From: Clostridiales bacterium
Lineage (GTDB): Bacteria > Bacillota > Clostridia > Christensenellales > UBA1242
Direction of reading: 5' to 3'
DNA: 64,000 bases
NCBI GenBank assembly: GCA_003524095.1
Contig: DOEE01000003.1
Span: 519,421-583,420, forward strand
Positions 51,917 through 59,437 of the stretch are shown piece after piece (position 1 is the stretch's first letter; every line of letters starts with the position of its first letter). The translations under genes and the position numbers were made by a program. The notes beneath the pieces were generated by a model. The model saw only the letters and a program-made list of their open reading frames with translations, had not been told where the DNA came from and made no database searches.

Positions 51917-51934
51917 AGCTCTATCACTAGAGCT
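51917..51934 (-). terminator. Intrinsic terminator after tsf
   Basis: AGCTCTA pairs with TAGAGCT (4-nt loop), extended by A/T flanks to about 13 bp, with TTTTTT on the minus strand. It ends the rpsB-tsf operon. Confidence 0.88.
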
Positions 51935-51955
51935 TTTTTTGAATTATTCATCAGA

Positions 51956-52600
51956 TTATTTCATTTGAGACATAACTTCGTCTGCAAAATTATCTTTTCT
52001 CTTTTCCAAACCTTCACCCATTTCATAACGAGTAAATCTACGAATAGAAATTTTTTCGCCAATTGTAAGAATTGCTTCATTAAGCAAATCTTGGATTGTT
52101 TTGCTAGGGTCTTTTACGAATGGTTGTTCAAGTAGACAAACTTCTTCGTAGAATTTCTTAACTCTACCCTCAATCATTCTATCAACGATAGCTTCAGGTT
52201 TTCCTTCGTTAAGTGCTTGAATTCTCAAAATTTCTTTTTCGTGATCAAGAACGTCTGTTGGAACTTCTGCTGAAGTAACATAAAGTGGTTTTGCTGCTGC
52301 AATTTGCAAAGCAATGTCTTTGCAGAAAGCAACAAAGTTGTCACTACGTGCAACAAAATCTGTTTCACAGTTGATTTCTTCCAAAACACCAATTTTTCCA
52401 CCCATGTGGATGTAAGAGTAAACTAGTCCTTCGGCAGCAATTCTATCTGCTTTTTTAGCAGCTTTTGCAATACCTTTTTCTCTTAACCATTCAGTAGCCT
52501 TGTCCAAATCTCCATCGGATTCTGTCAAAGCATTTTTGCAGTCCATTATACCTGCATTGGTTCTTTTTCTTAGTTTTACAATATCTTCGTTTGTAAACAT
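51956..52600 (-). CDS. tsf: Elongation factor Ts, short form
   Basis: The guanine-nucleotide exchange factor of EF-Tu. The UBA-like N-terminus (NEDIVKLRKRTNAGIMDCKNALTESDGDLDKATEWLREKG) and core GLVYSYIHMGGKIGVLEEINCETDFVARS are intact, with LLEQPFVKD and the closing RRFTRYEMGEGLEK. At 214 residues it lacks the large second half of the core found in the 280-300 residue enzymes, resembling the short form of some bacteria. ATG 52600 is preferred over the GTG at 52612. Confidence 0.95.
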   Translation of the reverse strand: MFTNEDIVKLRKRTNAGIMDCKNALTESDGDLDKATEWLREKGIAKAAKKADRIAAEGLVYSYIHMGGKIGVLEEINCETDFVARSDNFVAFCKDIALQIAAAKPLYVTSAEVPTDVLDHEKEILRIQALNEGKPEAIVDRMIEGRVKKFYEEVCLLEQPFVKDPSKTIQDLLNEAILTIGEKISIRRFTRYEMGEGLEKRKDNFADEVMSQMK

Positions 52601-52624
52601 AACCTTTTTCACTCCTATATAATA

Positions 52625-53404
52625 TTATTCTTCAGTTTTAACTTCTTCGTTTGCAACTTCTTCTTGAACTGACTCAGTTGTTTCTTCAGTATTTACAGCT
52701 TCTTCTTCAGTAACTGGAGCAACACCTTCTCTAGCTTCAATAACAGCATTAGCCATAGCACCAGCGATAAGTGATACTGCTCTAATTGCGTCATCATTAC
52801 CAGGGATAACGTAGTCGATAGGTTCTGGGTCACAATTTGTGTCAAGCAATGCTACAACTGGAATACCCAAAGATTTTGCTTCTTGAACAGCGATGTGTTC
52901 TTTTTTGGTGTCTACAATAAATAGAACATCAGGAAGCTTAGTCATTTCCTTGATACCGCCAAGGTTCTTTTCGAGTTTGTCTCTTTCTGCTTTTAGTTTG
53001 ATAACTTCTTTTTTAGGAAGTAGGTTAAATTCGCCAACCTTTTCCATAGTTTCAAGTTTGTTAAGTCTTTCTACTCTGCTTCTTATTGTTTTGAAGTTAG
53101 TAAGAGTACCACCCAACCAACGTGAATTAATGTAGTACATACCACATCTCTTAGCTTCGTCTTCGATAGCCTTTTGAGCTTGTTTCTTTGTACCTACAAA
53201 TAGGATAGTTTTGCCTTCGCTAGCCATAGATTTGATGTAATCATAAGCCTTGTCAATCAAAACTACTGTGTCTTCAAGATTGATAATATGAATATCGTTT
53301 CTTGAATTAAAGATGTATTTGCTCATTTTTGGGTTCCACTTTCTAGTTTGGTGACCAAAGTGAACACCTGCTTCAAGCAATTGTTTCATTGAAATTACTG
53401 ACAT
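52625..53404 (-). CDS. rpsB: 30S ribosomal protein S2
   Basis: The 259-residue protein has the complete S2 pattern: MKQLLEAGVHFGHQTRKWNPKMSKYIF-type start (for example GVHFGHQTR), TILFVGTKKQAQ, YINSRWLGGTLTNF, PDVLFIVDTKKEHIAVQEA and GNDDAIRAVSLI. A C-terminal tail of about 30 Glu/Thr/Val-rich residues follows, as in other clostridial S2. Long untranslated leader (53405-53578) and promoter upstream. Confidence 0.97.
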   Translation of the reverse strand: MSVISMKQLLEAGVHFGHQTRKWNPKMSKYIFNSRNDIHIINLEDTVVLIDKAYDYIKSMASEGKTILFVGTKKQAQKAIEDEAKRCGMYYINSRWLGGTLTNFKTIRSRVERLNKLETMEKVGEFNLLPKKEVIKLKAERDKLEKNLGGIKEMTKLPDVLFIVDTKKEHIAVQEAKSLGIPVVALLDTNCDPEPIDYVIPGNDDAIRAVSLIAGAMANAVIEAREGVAPVTEEEAVNTEETTESVQEEVANEEVKTEE

Positions 53405-53578
53405 TATTATTTCCTCCTTGTTTTTTCATCCTAGATGTTTTGAACTCTGATAGCAAAGCATATAGCCAACAAACTATCAAATCAACAAAATTTTGAGAAA
53501 ATCTTGTTGTTTTAAGCGAGTTTTTGATTGAAATTTTCAAAAATCACTCAAAATTCACCTAGTGCGTCATTATTCAAC
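53405..53578 (-). promoter_or_regulatory. rpsB leader, structured
   Basis: The leader is about 170 nt. A 27-nt segment at 53483-53509 folds into a near-perfect hairpin (CAACAAGATTTT against AAAATTTTGTTG). Further downstream, TGATAG can pair with CTATCA across the 20-nt stretch next to it. Long rpsB leaders with autoregulatory structure are known in Firmicutes; binding by S2 is inference. Confidence 0.5.
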
Positions 53579-53584
53579 GAAATA

Positions 53585-53613
53585 ATAATACCATACAAAT
53601 TTGAAAAAATCAA
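53585..53613 (-). promoter_or_regulatory. Sigma-A type promoter for rpsB-tsf
   Basis: TTGATT and TATTAT on the minus strand with a 17-nt spacer, downstream of the DUF1292 gene terminator. Confidence 0.7.
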
Positions 53614-53641
53614 TAATTTTATGTAATTTTGTACAAAAAAA

Positions 53642-53661
53642 GTGCAAAGAAAACTTTGCAC
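53642..53661 (-). terminator. Intrinsic terminator after the DUF1292 gene
   Basis: A perfect 8-bp stem (GTGCAAAG with CTTTGCAC), 4-nt loop, then TTTTTTT on the minus strand, 8 nt past the stop codon. Confidence 0.9.
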
Positions 53662-53669
53662 ACTTTCAA

Positions 53670-54005
53670 TTATTCTTGAGTATTGTTGTCGTCTACGTCA
53701 ATGCCTTCTTCTTTAAGCATTTTGTAGTATTCTTCAAATACTTTGTCAACAATGCTATCGTCTTCAACGATAACCAAGCAATCTTCGTCATCGATTTCGT
53801 CAATAACAAATACCAACGCTTCGTCTTCGGCGATGCCTTCCATATTTGCTACTGGTTTCAAAATTGCATAAGTTTTTTCCTCAATTGGAACAAGTGCAAT
53901 TTGTTCAAATTCAACTTCTTGGTTGTCTTCGTTGTAAAGTTTGATGTTGTCTGTATTATTTTCGTCAAGCAACATATCTATTGGTGATAAAAATTCTTCT
54001 GCCAT
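53670..54005 (-). CDS. DUF1292 (YrzB-like) protein
   Basis: A 111-residue, strongly acidic protein of the DUF1292 family: VEFEQIALVPIEEKTYAILKPV, followed by EDEALVFVIDEIDDEDCLVIVEDDSIVDKVFEEYYKML. Function is unknown. Position after ruvX is the conserved yrrK-yrzB arrangement of Firmicutes, although alaS-linked ireB, the usual third member, is not here. Confidence 0.9.
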   Translation of the reverse strand: MAEEFLSPIDMLLDENNTDNIKLYNEDNQEVEFEQIALVPIEEKTYAILKPVANMEGIAEDEALVFVIDEIDDEDCLVIVEDDSIVDKVFEEYYKMLKEEGIDVDDNNTQE

Positions 54006-54033
54006 TTATCAATTCTCCTTAAAATTTAATTTC

Positions 54034-54459
54034 CTATTTTCTTACATCTAAGTAATCCTGCAAAATTATAGTTGCGGATAGTTTATCCAAAACTTCTTTT
54101 CGCTTTTTTCGAGATACGTCGGCGGAAATTAGGATTTTTTCTGCCGAAACAGATGTAAGACGTTCATCAAGATAATCAATTTTTGCATCAGTATAATTTT
54201 TGAGAACATCAGCAAACTTATATGTTTTCTCGACTCTAACGCCTTTTGAACCATCCATATTTAGAGGCAGTCCCAAGACTATTACTTTGACGTTATTATC
54301 TTTAGCAATTTGTGCAATATGTTTGCAATCTTCTTCCAAAGACTTTCGAGTATAATTTTCATAACCCGAAGCTAGAAATCTTGTAACATCACTCAAAGCA
54401 ATTCCAATTCTTACGTCACCATAGTCAAGTGCCATAACTCTATAATATGAATTATCCAT
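54034..54459 (-). CDS. ruvX: RuvX/YqgF Holliday-junction resolvase-like protein
   Basis: A 141-residue RNase H-fold protein: VMALDYGDVRIGIALSD (first Asp), VIVLGLPLNMDGSKG, DERLTSVSAEKIL (Glu-Arg) and DKLSATIILQDYL (last Asp). YqgF is also implicated in 16S rRNA 5'-end processing. Start at 54459 has no Shine-Dalgarno, and a good promoter ends only 6 nt upstream, suggesting a leaderless message. An inner ATG at 54435 is an alternative start. Confidence 0.93.
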   Translation of the reverse strand: MDNSYYRVMALDYGDVRIGIALSDVTRFLASGYENYTRKSLEEDCKHIAQIAKDNNVKVIVLGLPLNMDGSKGVRVEKTYKFADVLKNYTDAKIDYLDERLTSVSAEKILISADVSRKKRKEVLDKLSATIILQDYLDVRK

Positions 54460-54465
54460 ACAATT

Positions 54466-54494
54466 ATAATAACAAATTCAAAATTATTTGTAAA
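54466..54494 (-). promoter_or_regulatory. Promoter for ruvX, very close to its start codon
   Basis: TTTACA and TATTAT on the minus strand with a 17-nt spacer. Only 6 nt separate the -10 from the ATG at 54459, so the transcript would begin at or next to the start codon. Confidence 0.6.
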
Positions 54495-54543
54495 ATTAAT
54501 TTAAGCAAGAAAAAAATTTTTTGGCACACACAAAAACTATTTT

Positions 54544-54684
54544 TTAGTCTTTTAATTTCTTAACTTGTTCATTAATGGCTTTTTTGCCTTTTTCCACCAT
54601 TTTTTGAGCATTTGAATTATTGGAAACAACCAAAGCCCCTGCTATAAAACCTAATGCCATGCCAATTAAAATACAATCTTTCAT
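54544..54684 (-). CDS. Small single-pass membrane protein, 46 residues (YtxH-like)
   Basis: An ATG with AAGGAG 7 nt upstream opens a 46-residue frame ending in TAA. It begins MKDCILIGMALGFIAGALVV, giving one Gly/Ala-rich membrane helix (about 4-21). A Lys-rich amphipathic tail (NAQKMVEKGKKAINEQVKKLKD in pieces) follows. The plan of a short helix with GFIAGA then charged helix is that of YtxH-type stress-associated proteins, though shorter. I would not assign a function. Confidence 0.7.
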   Translation of the reverse strand: MKDCILIGMALGFIAGALVVSNNSNAQKMVEKGKKAINEQVKKLKD

Positions 54685-54790
54685 AAAAAACTCCTTAAAT
54701 TTATTAATATTTAATCAAAATGCTTAAATATTGATATAATTTATTTTTGGCAAATAGTATCAAATTTATACATTTTTAGACAAAAAAATA

Positions 54791-54817
54791 AACCCAAACT
54801 TTTAGTGAGTTTGAGTT
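54791..54817 (-). terminator. Intrinsic terminator after the IscU-like gene
   Basis: A 10-bp stem with one G-U pair (AACTCAAACT with AGTTTGGGTT), 7-nt loop, followed by TTTATTTTTTT on the minus strand, 7 nt past the stop. Confidence 0.85.
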
Positions 54818-54824
54818 AATTTTT

Positions 54825-55928
54825 TTACTTTTTGCCAAGTAGCCAGCCAAATAGCGATTTCTTTTCCTTTTTTGGTTTCTCTTTTTTTTCAATTTTTTCT
54901 GGTTTAGCAGATTTTTTTGTGTCTAAAGATTTTTGAATGTCTATGTTATTACTCTCTTGTTTTGAAACGCTTGTTTCAATTTTTTGAAAAGATGTTTTTG
55001 ATGAATTATTGACATTTGCACTATGTATTCGACTAAGCATTTCACCTAGTGACTTGGAATTGATTTGCATCTTCTCATTTGTCTCTTTGTTTTTAATTTT
55101 GGAATTAAGAGCATTTAGGTGAGACAGTTTGTTTTGATTGGCTTGAAAGTCTTGGGACTTTTTGTTTTCATGTTCCTTGACTATTGCCGTTTGGTTTTTC
55201 AGTCTATTAGCAATATCTATTGCATTAAAAGATTTTTTTGGAGTATCTATTTTTTCTTCTAAATTAGTCTCATTTACAACTTTTTGTTCGTCATTTGACT
55301 GATAGGTCTTAGGAATTACTTTGTCCACAACTGGAGTGTCACTTGCAATTTTTGTAACCTTTCTAGTTGTAGTTGTTGTTTTGATTATTTTAGTATTTTT
55401 TGGAGTCTCAGTTTGTTTGGTTTCTTTGTCTGTGCTTACAATCAAAATTTCTTTGAGTTCTTCGTCTACATTAGCATTTGTTCTTTTTAAACTAGTTTTC
55501 TTTGTTTTCTTGGTTTCTTCAACTTTGGACTCAACTGGTTGACAAGGAGTAATTGTTCCCTTTTTCAAACCTTTTTCATATTTTTTCAAAAGTAAATCAA
55601 AAGTATCCAAGACAATTTTGTAAACATGAGTTTTTTGTTCGTCCAACTTTGAAAATTTTTCCAAATCAGTTTCGTTAATTTTTTTTGCTTCGTCAATGGT
55701 TTTATTCGTAACAATTTCACAAAAATAAGAACAAATTGCCATAAAAGACGAACAGCCACTTGCCTTGTAAGAAATTTTTTGAATAACATTATTGGAATTT
55801 ATTTGAGCAAAAAACTTAACAACATCGCCAAATTCGTTTTTCTTAGTCATGGCAGTAACATTTGCATTTTTGAGAGCAAATAAATATGTAAGATTATTAA
55901 GTCTATCAATAACTTCTTGGTTATACAT
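54825..55928 (-). CDS. Degenerate IscU/NifU-like scaffold domain with long disordered tail
   Basis: Residues 1-120 align by eye with the IscU scaffold (opening MYNQEVIDRLNN, then YKASGCSSFMAICSYFCEIV and NKTIDEAKKI). Of the three cluster-binding cysteines only Cys59 remains: the first is Phe33 (NEFGD, normally a Cys before GD) and the third is Val102 after His101. From about 130 to 350 follows a Lys/Thr/Ser/Asn/Glu-rich low-complexity region, then a Lys-rich end SLFGWLLGKK that could be amphipathic. It begins 2 nt after the cysteine desulfurase gene, so is co-expressed with it. Whether it still carries clusters is doubtful. Confidence 0.75.
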   Translation of the reverse strand: MYNQEVIDRLNNLTYLFALKNANVTAMTKKNEFGDVVKFFAQINSNNVIQKISYKASGCSSFMAICSYFCEIVTNKTIDEAKKINETDLEKFSKLDEQKTHVYKIVLDTFDLLLKKYEKGLKKGTITPCQPVESKVEETKKTKKTSLKRTNANVDEELKEILIVSTDKETKQTETPKNTKIIKTTTTTRKVTKIASDTPVVDKVIPKTYQSNDEQKVVNETNLEEKIDTPKKSFNAIDIANRLKNQTAIVKEHENKKSQDFQANQNKLSHLNALNSKIKNKETNEKMQINSKSLGEMLSRIHSANVNNSSKTSFQKIETSVSKQESNNIDIQKSLDTKKSAKPEKIEKKEKPKKEKKSLFGWLLGKK

Positions 55929-55930
55929 AA

Positions 55931-57103
55931 TTAATTTTCCTTTTTCTTTTGTTTAAGTGGACTTGCTTTTCTTAATTTTTCGATTTCTTCATATAGCACT
56001 CTTACGGTGTAATCAATATCGTCTTTGGTGATATTTGTATCAAACGAAAATCTTATAGTTCCCCTAACTTGTTCATCACTAAGTCCAATCGCTTTGAGAA
56101 CGTGACTTTTTTCGAGAGAACCCGAAGCACAAGCCGAACCTGTTGACACAGCGATACCTTTTAAGTCAAGTAACATAATGAGATTTTCACCTTCAACTCC
56201 ATCAAAAGTCACCGAAACTATGCTATTAGACTTTTGCATCATGTTTCCATTTAACTTAATATTTGGAATTTCGTATTCAACCTTTTTGATAAAATACGAA
56301 GTAAGTTCATATAGTTTTTTGTCCTTAAAGGCCATATCTCTTGCATTAAGTTCAATAGCCTTACCAAACCCGACAACTCCAGCGACATTAACTGTTCCGC
56401 CACGTCTATTCATTTCTTGTTCGCCACCAAGCATAAACTTGTTTATCTTGACACCTTCTCTTATGTACAATGCACCAGTGCCTTTTGGCCCATGAATTTT
56501 GTGAGCAGAAATACTTAGCAAGTCTACCCCCAAGTCATTGACATTAAGTGGGAAAGCCCCCAACGCTTGAACAGCATCAACATGAAAATATGCGCCATAA
56601 TATTTGACAATTTCGCTTATTGCCTTGATATTTTGTATTGTGCCAATTTCGTTGTTGACAGCCATGATTGAAACAATTGTAGTAGTTGATTTGATTTCAT
56701 GTAACAAACTAGACACCGAAACAAGACCAGTCTCGTCAACTGGAAGATATGTTACTTCAAAGCCTTCTTTTTCAAGTTGTTTGCAAGTATCCAAGATACT
56801 ATGATGTTCAATTTGGCTTGTTATTATGTGTTTTCCTTTTTTAATATTGGCATAAGCAACACCACGCAAAGCCCAGTTGTTTGCTTCTGTGCCACCACTA
56901 GTAAAGAAAATCTCGTTGCTTTTTGCACCAAGATATTTTGCAATTTTGTCTCTAGCACTATCTACACCACTAACTGCCTCACGACCAAAAGAATGAAGAC
57001 TACTAGAATTTCCATAAATACTAGTAAGATATGGCATCATTTCTTGCAAAACTTCACCATTTAACATTGTTGTTGCTGCATTATCAAGATAAACTCTTTT
57101 CAT
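55931..57103 (-). CDS. Cysteine desulfurase (NifS/IscS family)
   Basis: A PLP enzyme that removes sulfur from cysteine for Fe-S clusters and thio-modification. The 390-residue protein begins YLDNAATTMLNGEVL and has TSGGTEANNWALRG. The PLP lysine is in SISAHKIHGPKGTGALY (about residue 200), and the catalytic cysteine loop is STGSACASGSLEKSHVL (about 325-341). All key residues look intact. The Lys-rich C-terminal tail is short. An AGAAATAATAATG context with GGAG gives the start. Confidence 0.95.
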   Translation of the reverse strand: MKRVYLDNAATTMLNGEVLQEMMPYLTSIYGNSSSLHSFGREAVSGVDSARDKIAKYLGAKSNEIFFTSGGTEANNWALRGVAYANIKKGKHIITSQIEHHSILDTCKQLEKEGFEVTYLPVDETGLVSVSSLLHEIKSTTTIVSIMAVNNEIGTIQNIKAISEIVKYYGAYFHVDAVQALGAFPLNVNDLGVDLLSISAHKIHGPKGTGALYIREGVKINKFMLGGEQEMNRRGGTVNVAGVVGFGKAIELNARDMAFKDKKLYELTSYFIKKVEYEIPNIKLNGNMMQKSNSIVSVTFDGVEGENLIMLLDLKGIAVSTGSACASGSLEKSHVLKAIGLSDEQVRGTIRFSFDTNITKDDIDYTVRVLYEEIEKLRKASPLKQKKKEN

Positions 57104-57173
57104 TATTATTTCTCCATAAATACTACAAAGTTTATTAGAACAAATTACTTCTTATACATATTTTAAAACAAAA

Positions 57174-57197
57174 AGGCAACTATGTCAATAGTCGCTT
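57174..57197 (-). terminator. Intrinsic terminator after trxA
   Basis: GCGACTAT pairs with ATAGTTGC around a 4-nt loop (one G-U), flanked by AAA and followed by CTTTTTG on the minus strand. It ends the trmFO-to-trxA gene run. Confidence 0.75.
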
Positions 57198-57210
57198 TTT
57201 AAAATTTATA

Positions 57211-57513
57211 TTAATTTAATAATTCTTTTAGTCTAGTTTCGCTTATGACTCCAACACTAGAATTAACTTCTTTGCCATTTTTGAAAATTTTGAGTGTGGG
57301 AACGGACATTATTCCAAACTCTTTGACCAATTCTTCGTTTTCGTCTATATCCACTGTTGCAAGTTTAATATTTAAATCACTTGCAACTTTTTCTACAATT
57401 GGCTTAAGCATTTTGCAAGGCATACACCATGTGCCAAAAAAGTCAACTATAACAGTTCCATCATAATCCAAAACTTCGTATTTAAAGTTATCTTTGTTAA
57501 TTTCTATCTCCAT
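57211..57513 (-). CDS. trxA: Thioredoxin (CMPC active site)
   Basis: A 100-residue thioredoxin fold: VIVDFFGTWCMPCKMLKPIVEKVA with active-site Cys30-Met31-Pro32-Cys33 (the common form is CGPC), VDIDENEELVKEFGIMSVPTLKIFKNGKEV with the cis-Pro, and the final helix. It overlaps the 3' end of tcdA by 17 nt and has AGGAGA upstream, so it is co-translated with tcdA. Confidence 0.94.
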   Translation of the reverse strand: MEIEINKDNFKYEVLDYDGTVIVDFFGTWCMPCKMLKPIVEKVASDLNIKLATVDIDENEELVKEFGIMSVPTLKIFKNGKEVNSSVGVISETRLKELLN

Positions 57514-58183
57514 TATTTTCTCCTACGATTTTATTTATTACATAAGCCGAAAGCATAGTCCCGACCATAGCAGGAAAGTATGCTACACTACCAATAGTAT
57601 CCCCACAAGGAGTAGATTTATTCGTCGTATAAACCACAGTATGTGATGTTATATTTCGTTTTCTTAATTCTCTTCGGAGTACTTTGGCTAGTCCGTCATT
57701 AGTAGTGTCATAAATATCTCCAATTTTAACTTCGGGAATACCAAATCTATTTCCAGCACCCATGGCACTAATAATTTGAATATTATGATTATTTGCATAT
57801 TCAATGAGTTTTAGTTTGCTAGAAACCATGTCTATTGCATCAATTATATAGTCAAAACTATCAAGATTGAAATCTTGAATGTTGTCTATAGTTAATTTTT
57901 TGTTGATAGCAAGAATATGTACATCGGGATTAATGTCTAGTAGCCTATCTTTCATTACGTCAACTTTAACCTTTCCAATTGTGCTATCAAGTGCAATAAT
58001 CTGACGATTCTTGTTGCTAATATCTACTACATCATAGTCGACAATTGTCAAATTTCCAACTCCTGATCTCACTAAAATTTCGGCAACATATCCACCAACA
58101 CCCCCAACTCCAAAAAGTATAACTTTGGAGTTTTTTAGTTTTTCAATTTTATCTCCAATGAGAAGTTCTAATCTTCTAAACAT
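57497..58183 (-). CDS. tcdA: TcdA-type ThiF/E1-family protein (t6A dehydratase)
   Basis: An E1-like adenylating enzyme that in other bacteria dehydrates t6A37 of tRNA to the cyclic form. The 228-residue protein has the nucleotide loop VILFGVGGVGGYVAEILVRSG (22-42), TIVDYDVVDISNKNRQI, and the family MGAGNRFGIPEVKIGDIYDTTNDGLAKVLRRELRKR in pieces. An exit helix (TIGSVAYFPAMVGTMLSAYVI) follows. It overlaps hisS by 8 nt. Related ThiF paralogues cannot be excluded fully. Confidence 0.88.
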   Translation of the reverse strand: MFRRLELLIGDKIEKLKNSKVILFGVGGVGGYVAEILVRSGVGNLTIVDYDVVDISNKNRQIIALDSTIGKVKVDVMKDRLLDINPDVHILAINKKLTIDNIQDFNLDSFDYIIDAIDMVSSKLKLIEYANNHNIQIISAMGAGNRFGIPEVKIGDIYDTTNDGLAKVLRRELRKRNITSHTVVYTTNKSTPCGDTIGSVAYFPAMVGTMLSAYVINKIVGENNGDRN

Positions 58184-59429
58184 TTTGTTTCAAATACTCC
58201 GCTACATCATTTGACCAAATTTTAATTTGTTCGCCAGTTTCCATGTTTTTGATAGAAATTTTATTTTCGTTAATCTCGTCATCACCAATAACCAAAACAT
58301 ATTTTGCTTTGATTTTGTCGGCATATTTAAATTGAGATTTTAGGCTACGATTCAATAAATCACTATCTACATTAAATCCTTTTTTTCTGAGAGAATTTAC
58401 AAATCTTATTACATAATTTTCGTCTTCGGTGTTGCTAGCAACATATACATCTACCCTTGTCTCATCTTTGAGTTCAATATTTTTGGCTTCCAAATAACCA
58501 AGTAATCTCTCAATTCCTATTCCAAATCCAATAACTGGAGTCGGTTTTCCGCCAAGTTCGGAGACTAACTTATCATATCTTCCACCACCGCCAAGGGCAT
58601 TTTTGCCAAGACTCAAATCACTATCCCAAAATTCAAATACTAGGTCTGTATAATAATCTAGTCCACGAACTAGTTTGGTATCCAACTCATATTTTATATT
58701 GAGTGATGTTAACATTTTGATTATGTCGTTGAATTTGTGTTTGCAATTATCACAAAGATTGTCTGTGATGCTTGGTGCATTTTTTAAAATATCTTGACAA
58801 ACTGTACTCTTGCAATCAAGAAGTCTAAGTGGATTTGTTTGGAATCTAACATGACAATCGTCACACATCTGAGGAAGATGTGGTTCAACAAAGTTTTTTA
58901 GCACTTGTTTATAATTTGATTTACATTCATCACAACCCAAAAAATTAAGTCTAACCAAAGGGTCAATCCCAAAACTACGATAAAAATCTATTGCAATAGA
59001 CAAAACTTCAATATCGCTTGCAAGCGAGTTTGCACCAAAGATTTCAACACCAAATTGGTGATGTTCTCTAAGCCTTCCTGCCTGTGGTTTTTCATATCTA
59101 TAGCATGGTGTTATGTAGTAAAGTTTGACAGGTAGTATATCGTTTCCAAATCCGTTTTCAATATAAGACCTTACTACCCCTGCTGTTCCTTCGGGTTTAA
59201 GAGTAATGCTACGTCCACCCTTGTCAAGAAAAGTATACATTTCCTTGTTGACTATATCACTACTTTCCCCGTCTGACCTTACAAACAAATCAGTGCTTTC
59301 GAATACAGGTGTAGAAATTTCTTTGAGATTATATTTTTTGGCAAGTAGTCTTGCTTGGTCTCTAACAATGTCCCATTTATAACTATCTTTTGGCAAAATA
59401 TCTTTTGTGCCTTTGCAAATGTTTATCAT
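58176..59429 (-). CDS. hisS: Histidyl-tRNA synthetase
   Basis: A class II synthetase of 417 residues. Motif 1 region is KGTKDILPKDSYKWDIVRD, motif 2 is CYRYEKPQAGRLREHHQFGVEIFG, and the histidine-specific motifs are LVRGLDYYTDLVFEF and GGGGRYDKLVSELGGKPTPVIGFGIG with motif 3. A C-terminal anticodon domain (about 325-417) follows. Four CxxC-type cysteines in CDDCHVRF and CDNCKHKF suggest a zinc-binding insertion, common in clostridial HisRS. It sits 8 nt after the helicase gene. Confidence 0.96.
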   Translation of the reverse strand: MINICKGTKDILPKDSYKWDIVRDQARLLAKKYNLKEISTPVFESTDLFVRSDGESSDIVNKEMYTFLDKGGRSITLKPEGTAGVVRSYIENGFGNDILPVKLYYITPCYRYEKPQAGRLREHHQFGVEIFGANSLASDIEVLSIAIDFYRSFGIDPLVRLNFLGCDECKSNYKQVLKNFVEPHLPQMCDDCHVRFQTNPLRLLDCKSTVCQDILKNAPSITDNLCDNCKHKFNDIIKMLTSLNIKYELDTKLVRGLDYYTDLVFEFWDSDLSLGKNALGGGGRYDKLVSELGGKPTPVIGFGIGIERLLGYLEAKNIELKDETRVDVYVASNTEDENYVIRFVNSLRKKGFNVDSDLLNRSLKSQFKYADKIKAKYVLVIGDDEINENKISIKNMETGEQIKIWSNDVAEYLKQNV

Positions 59430-59437
59430 TTTTTCTC

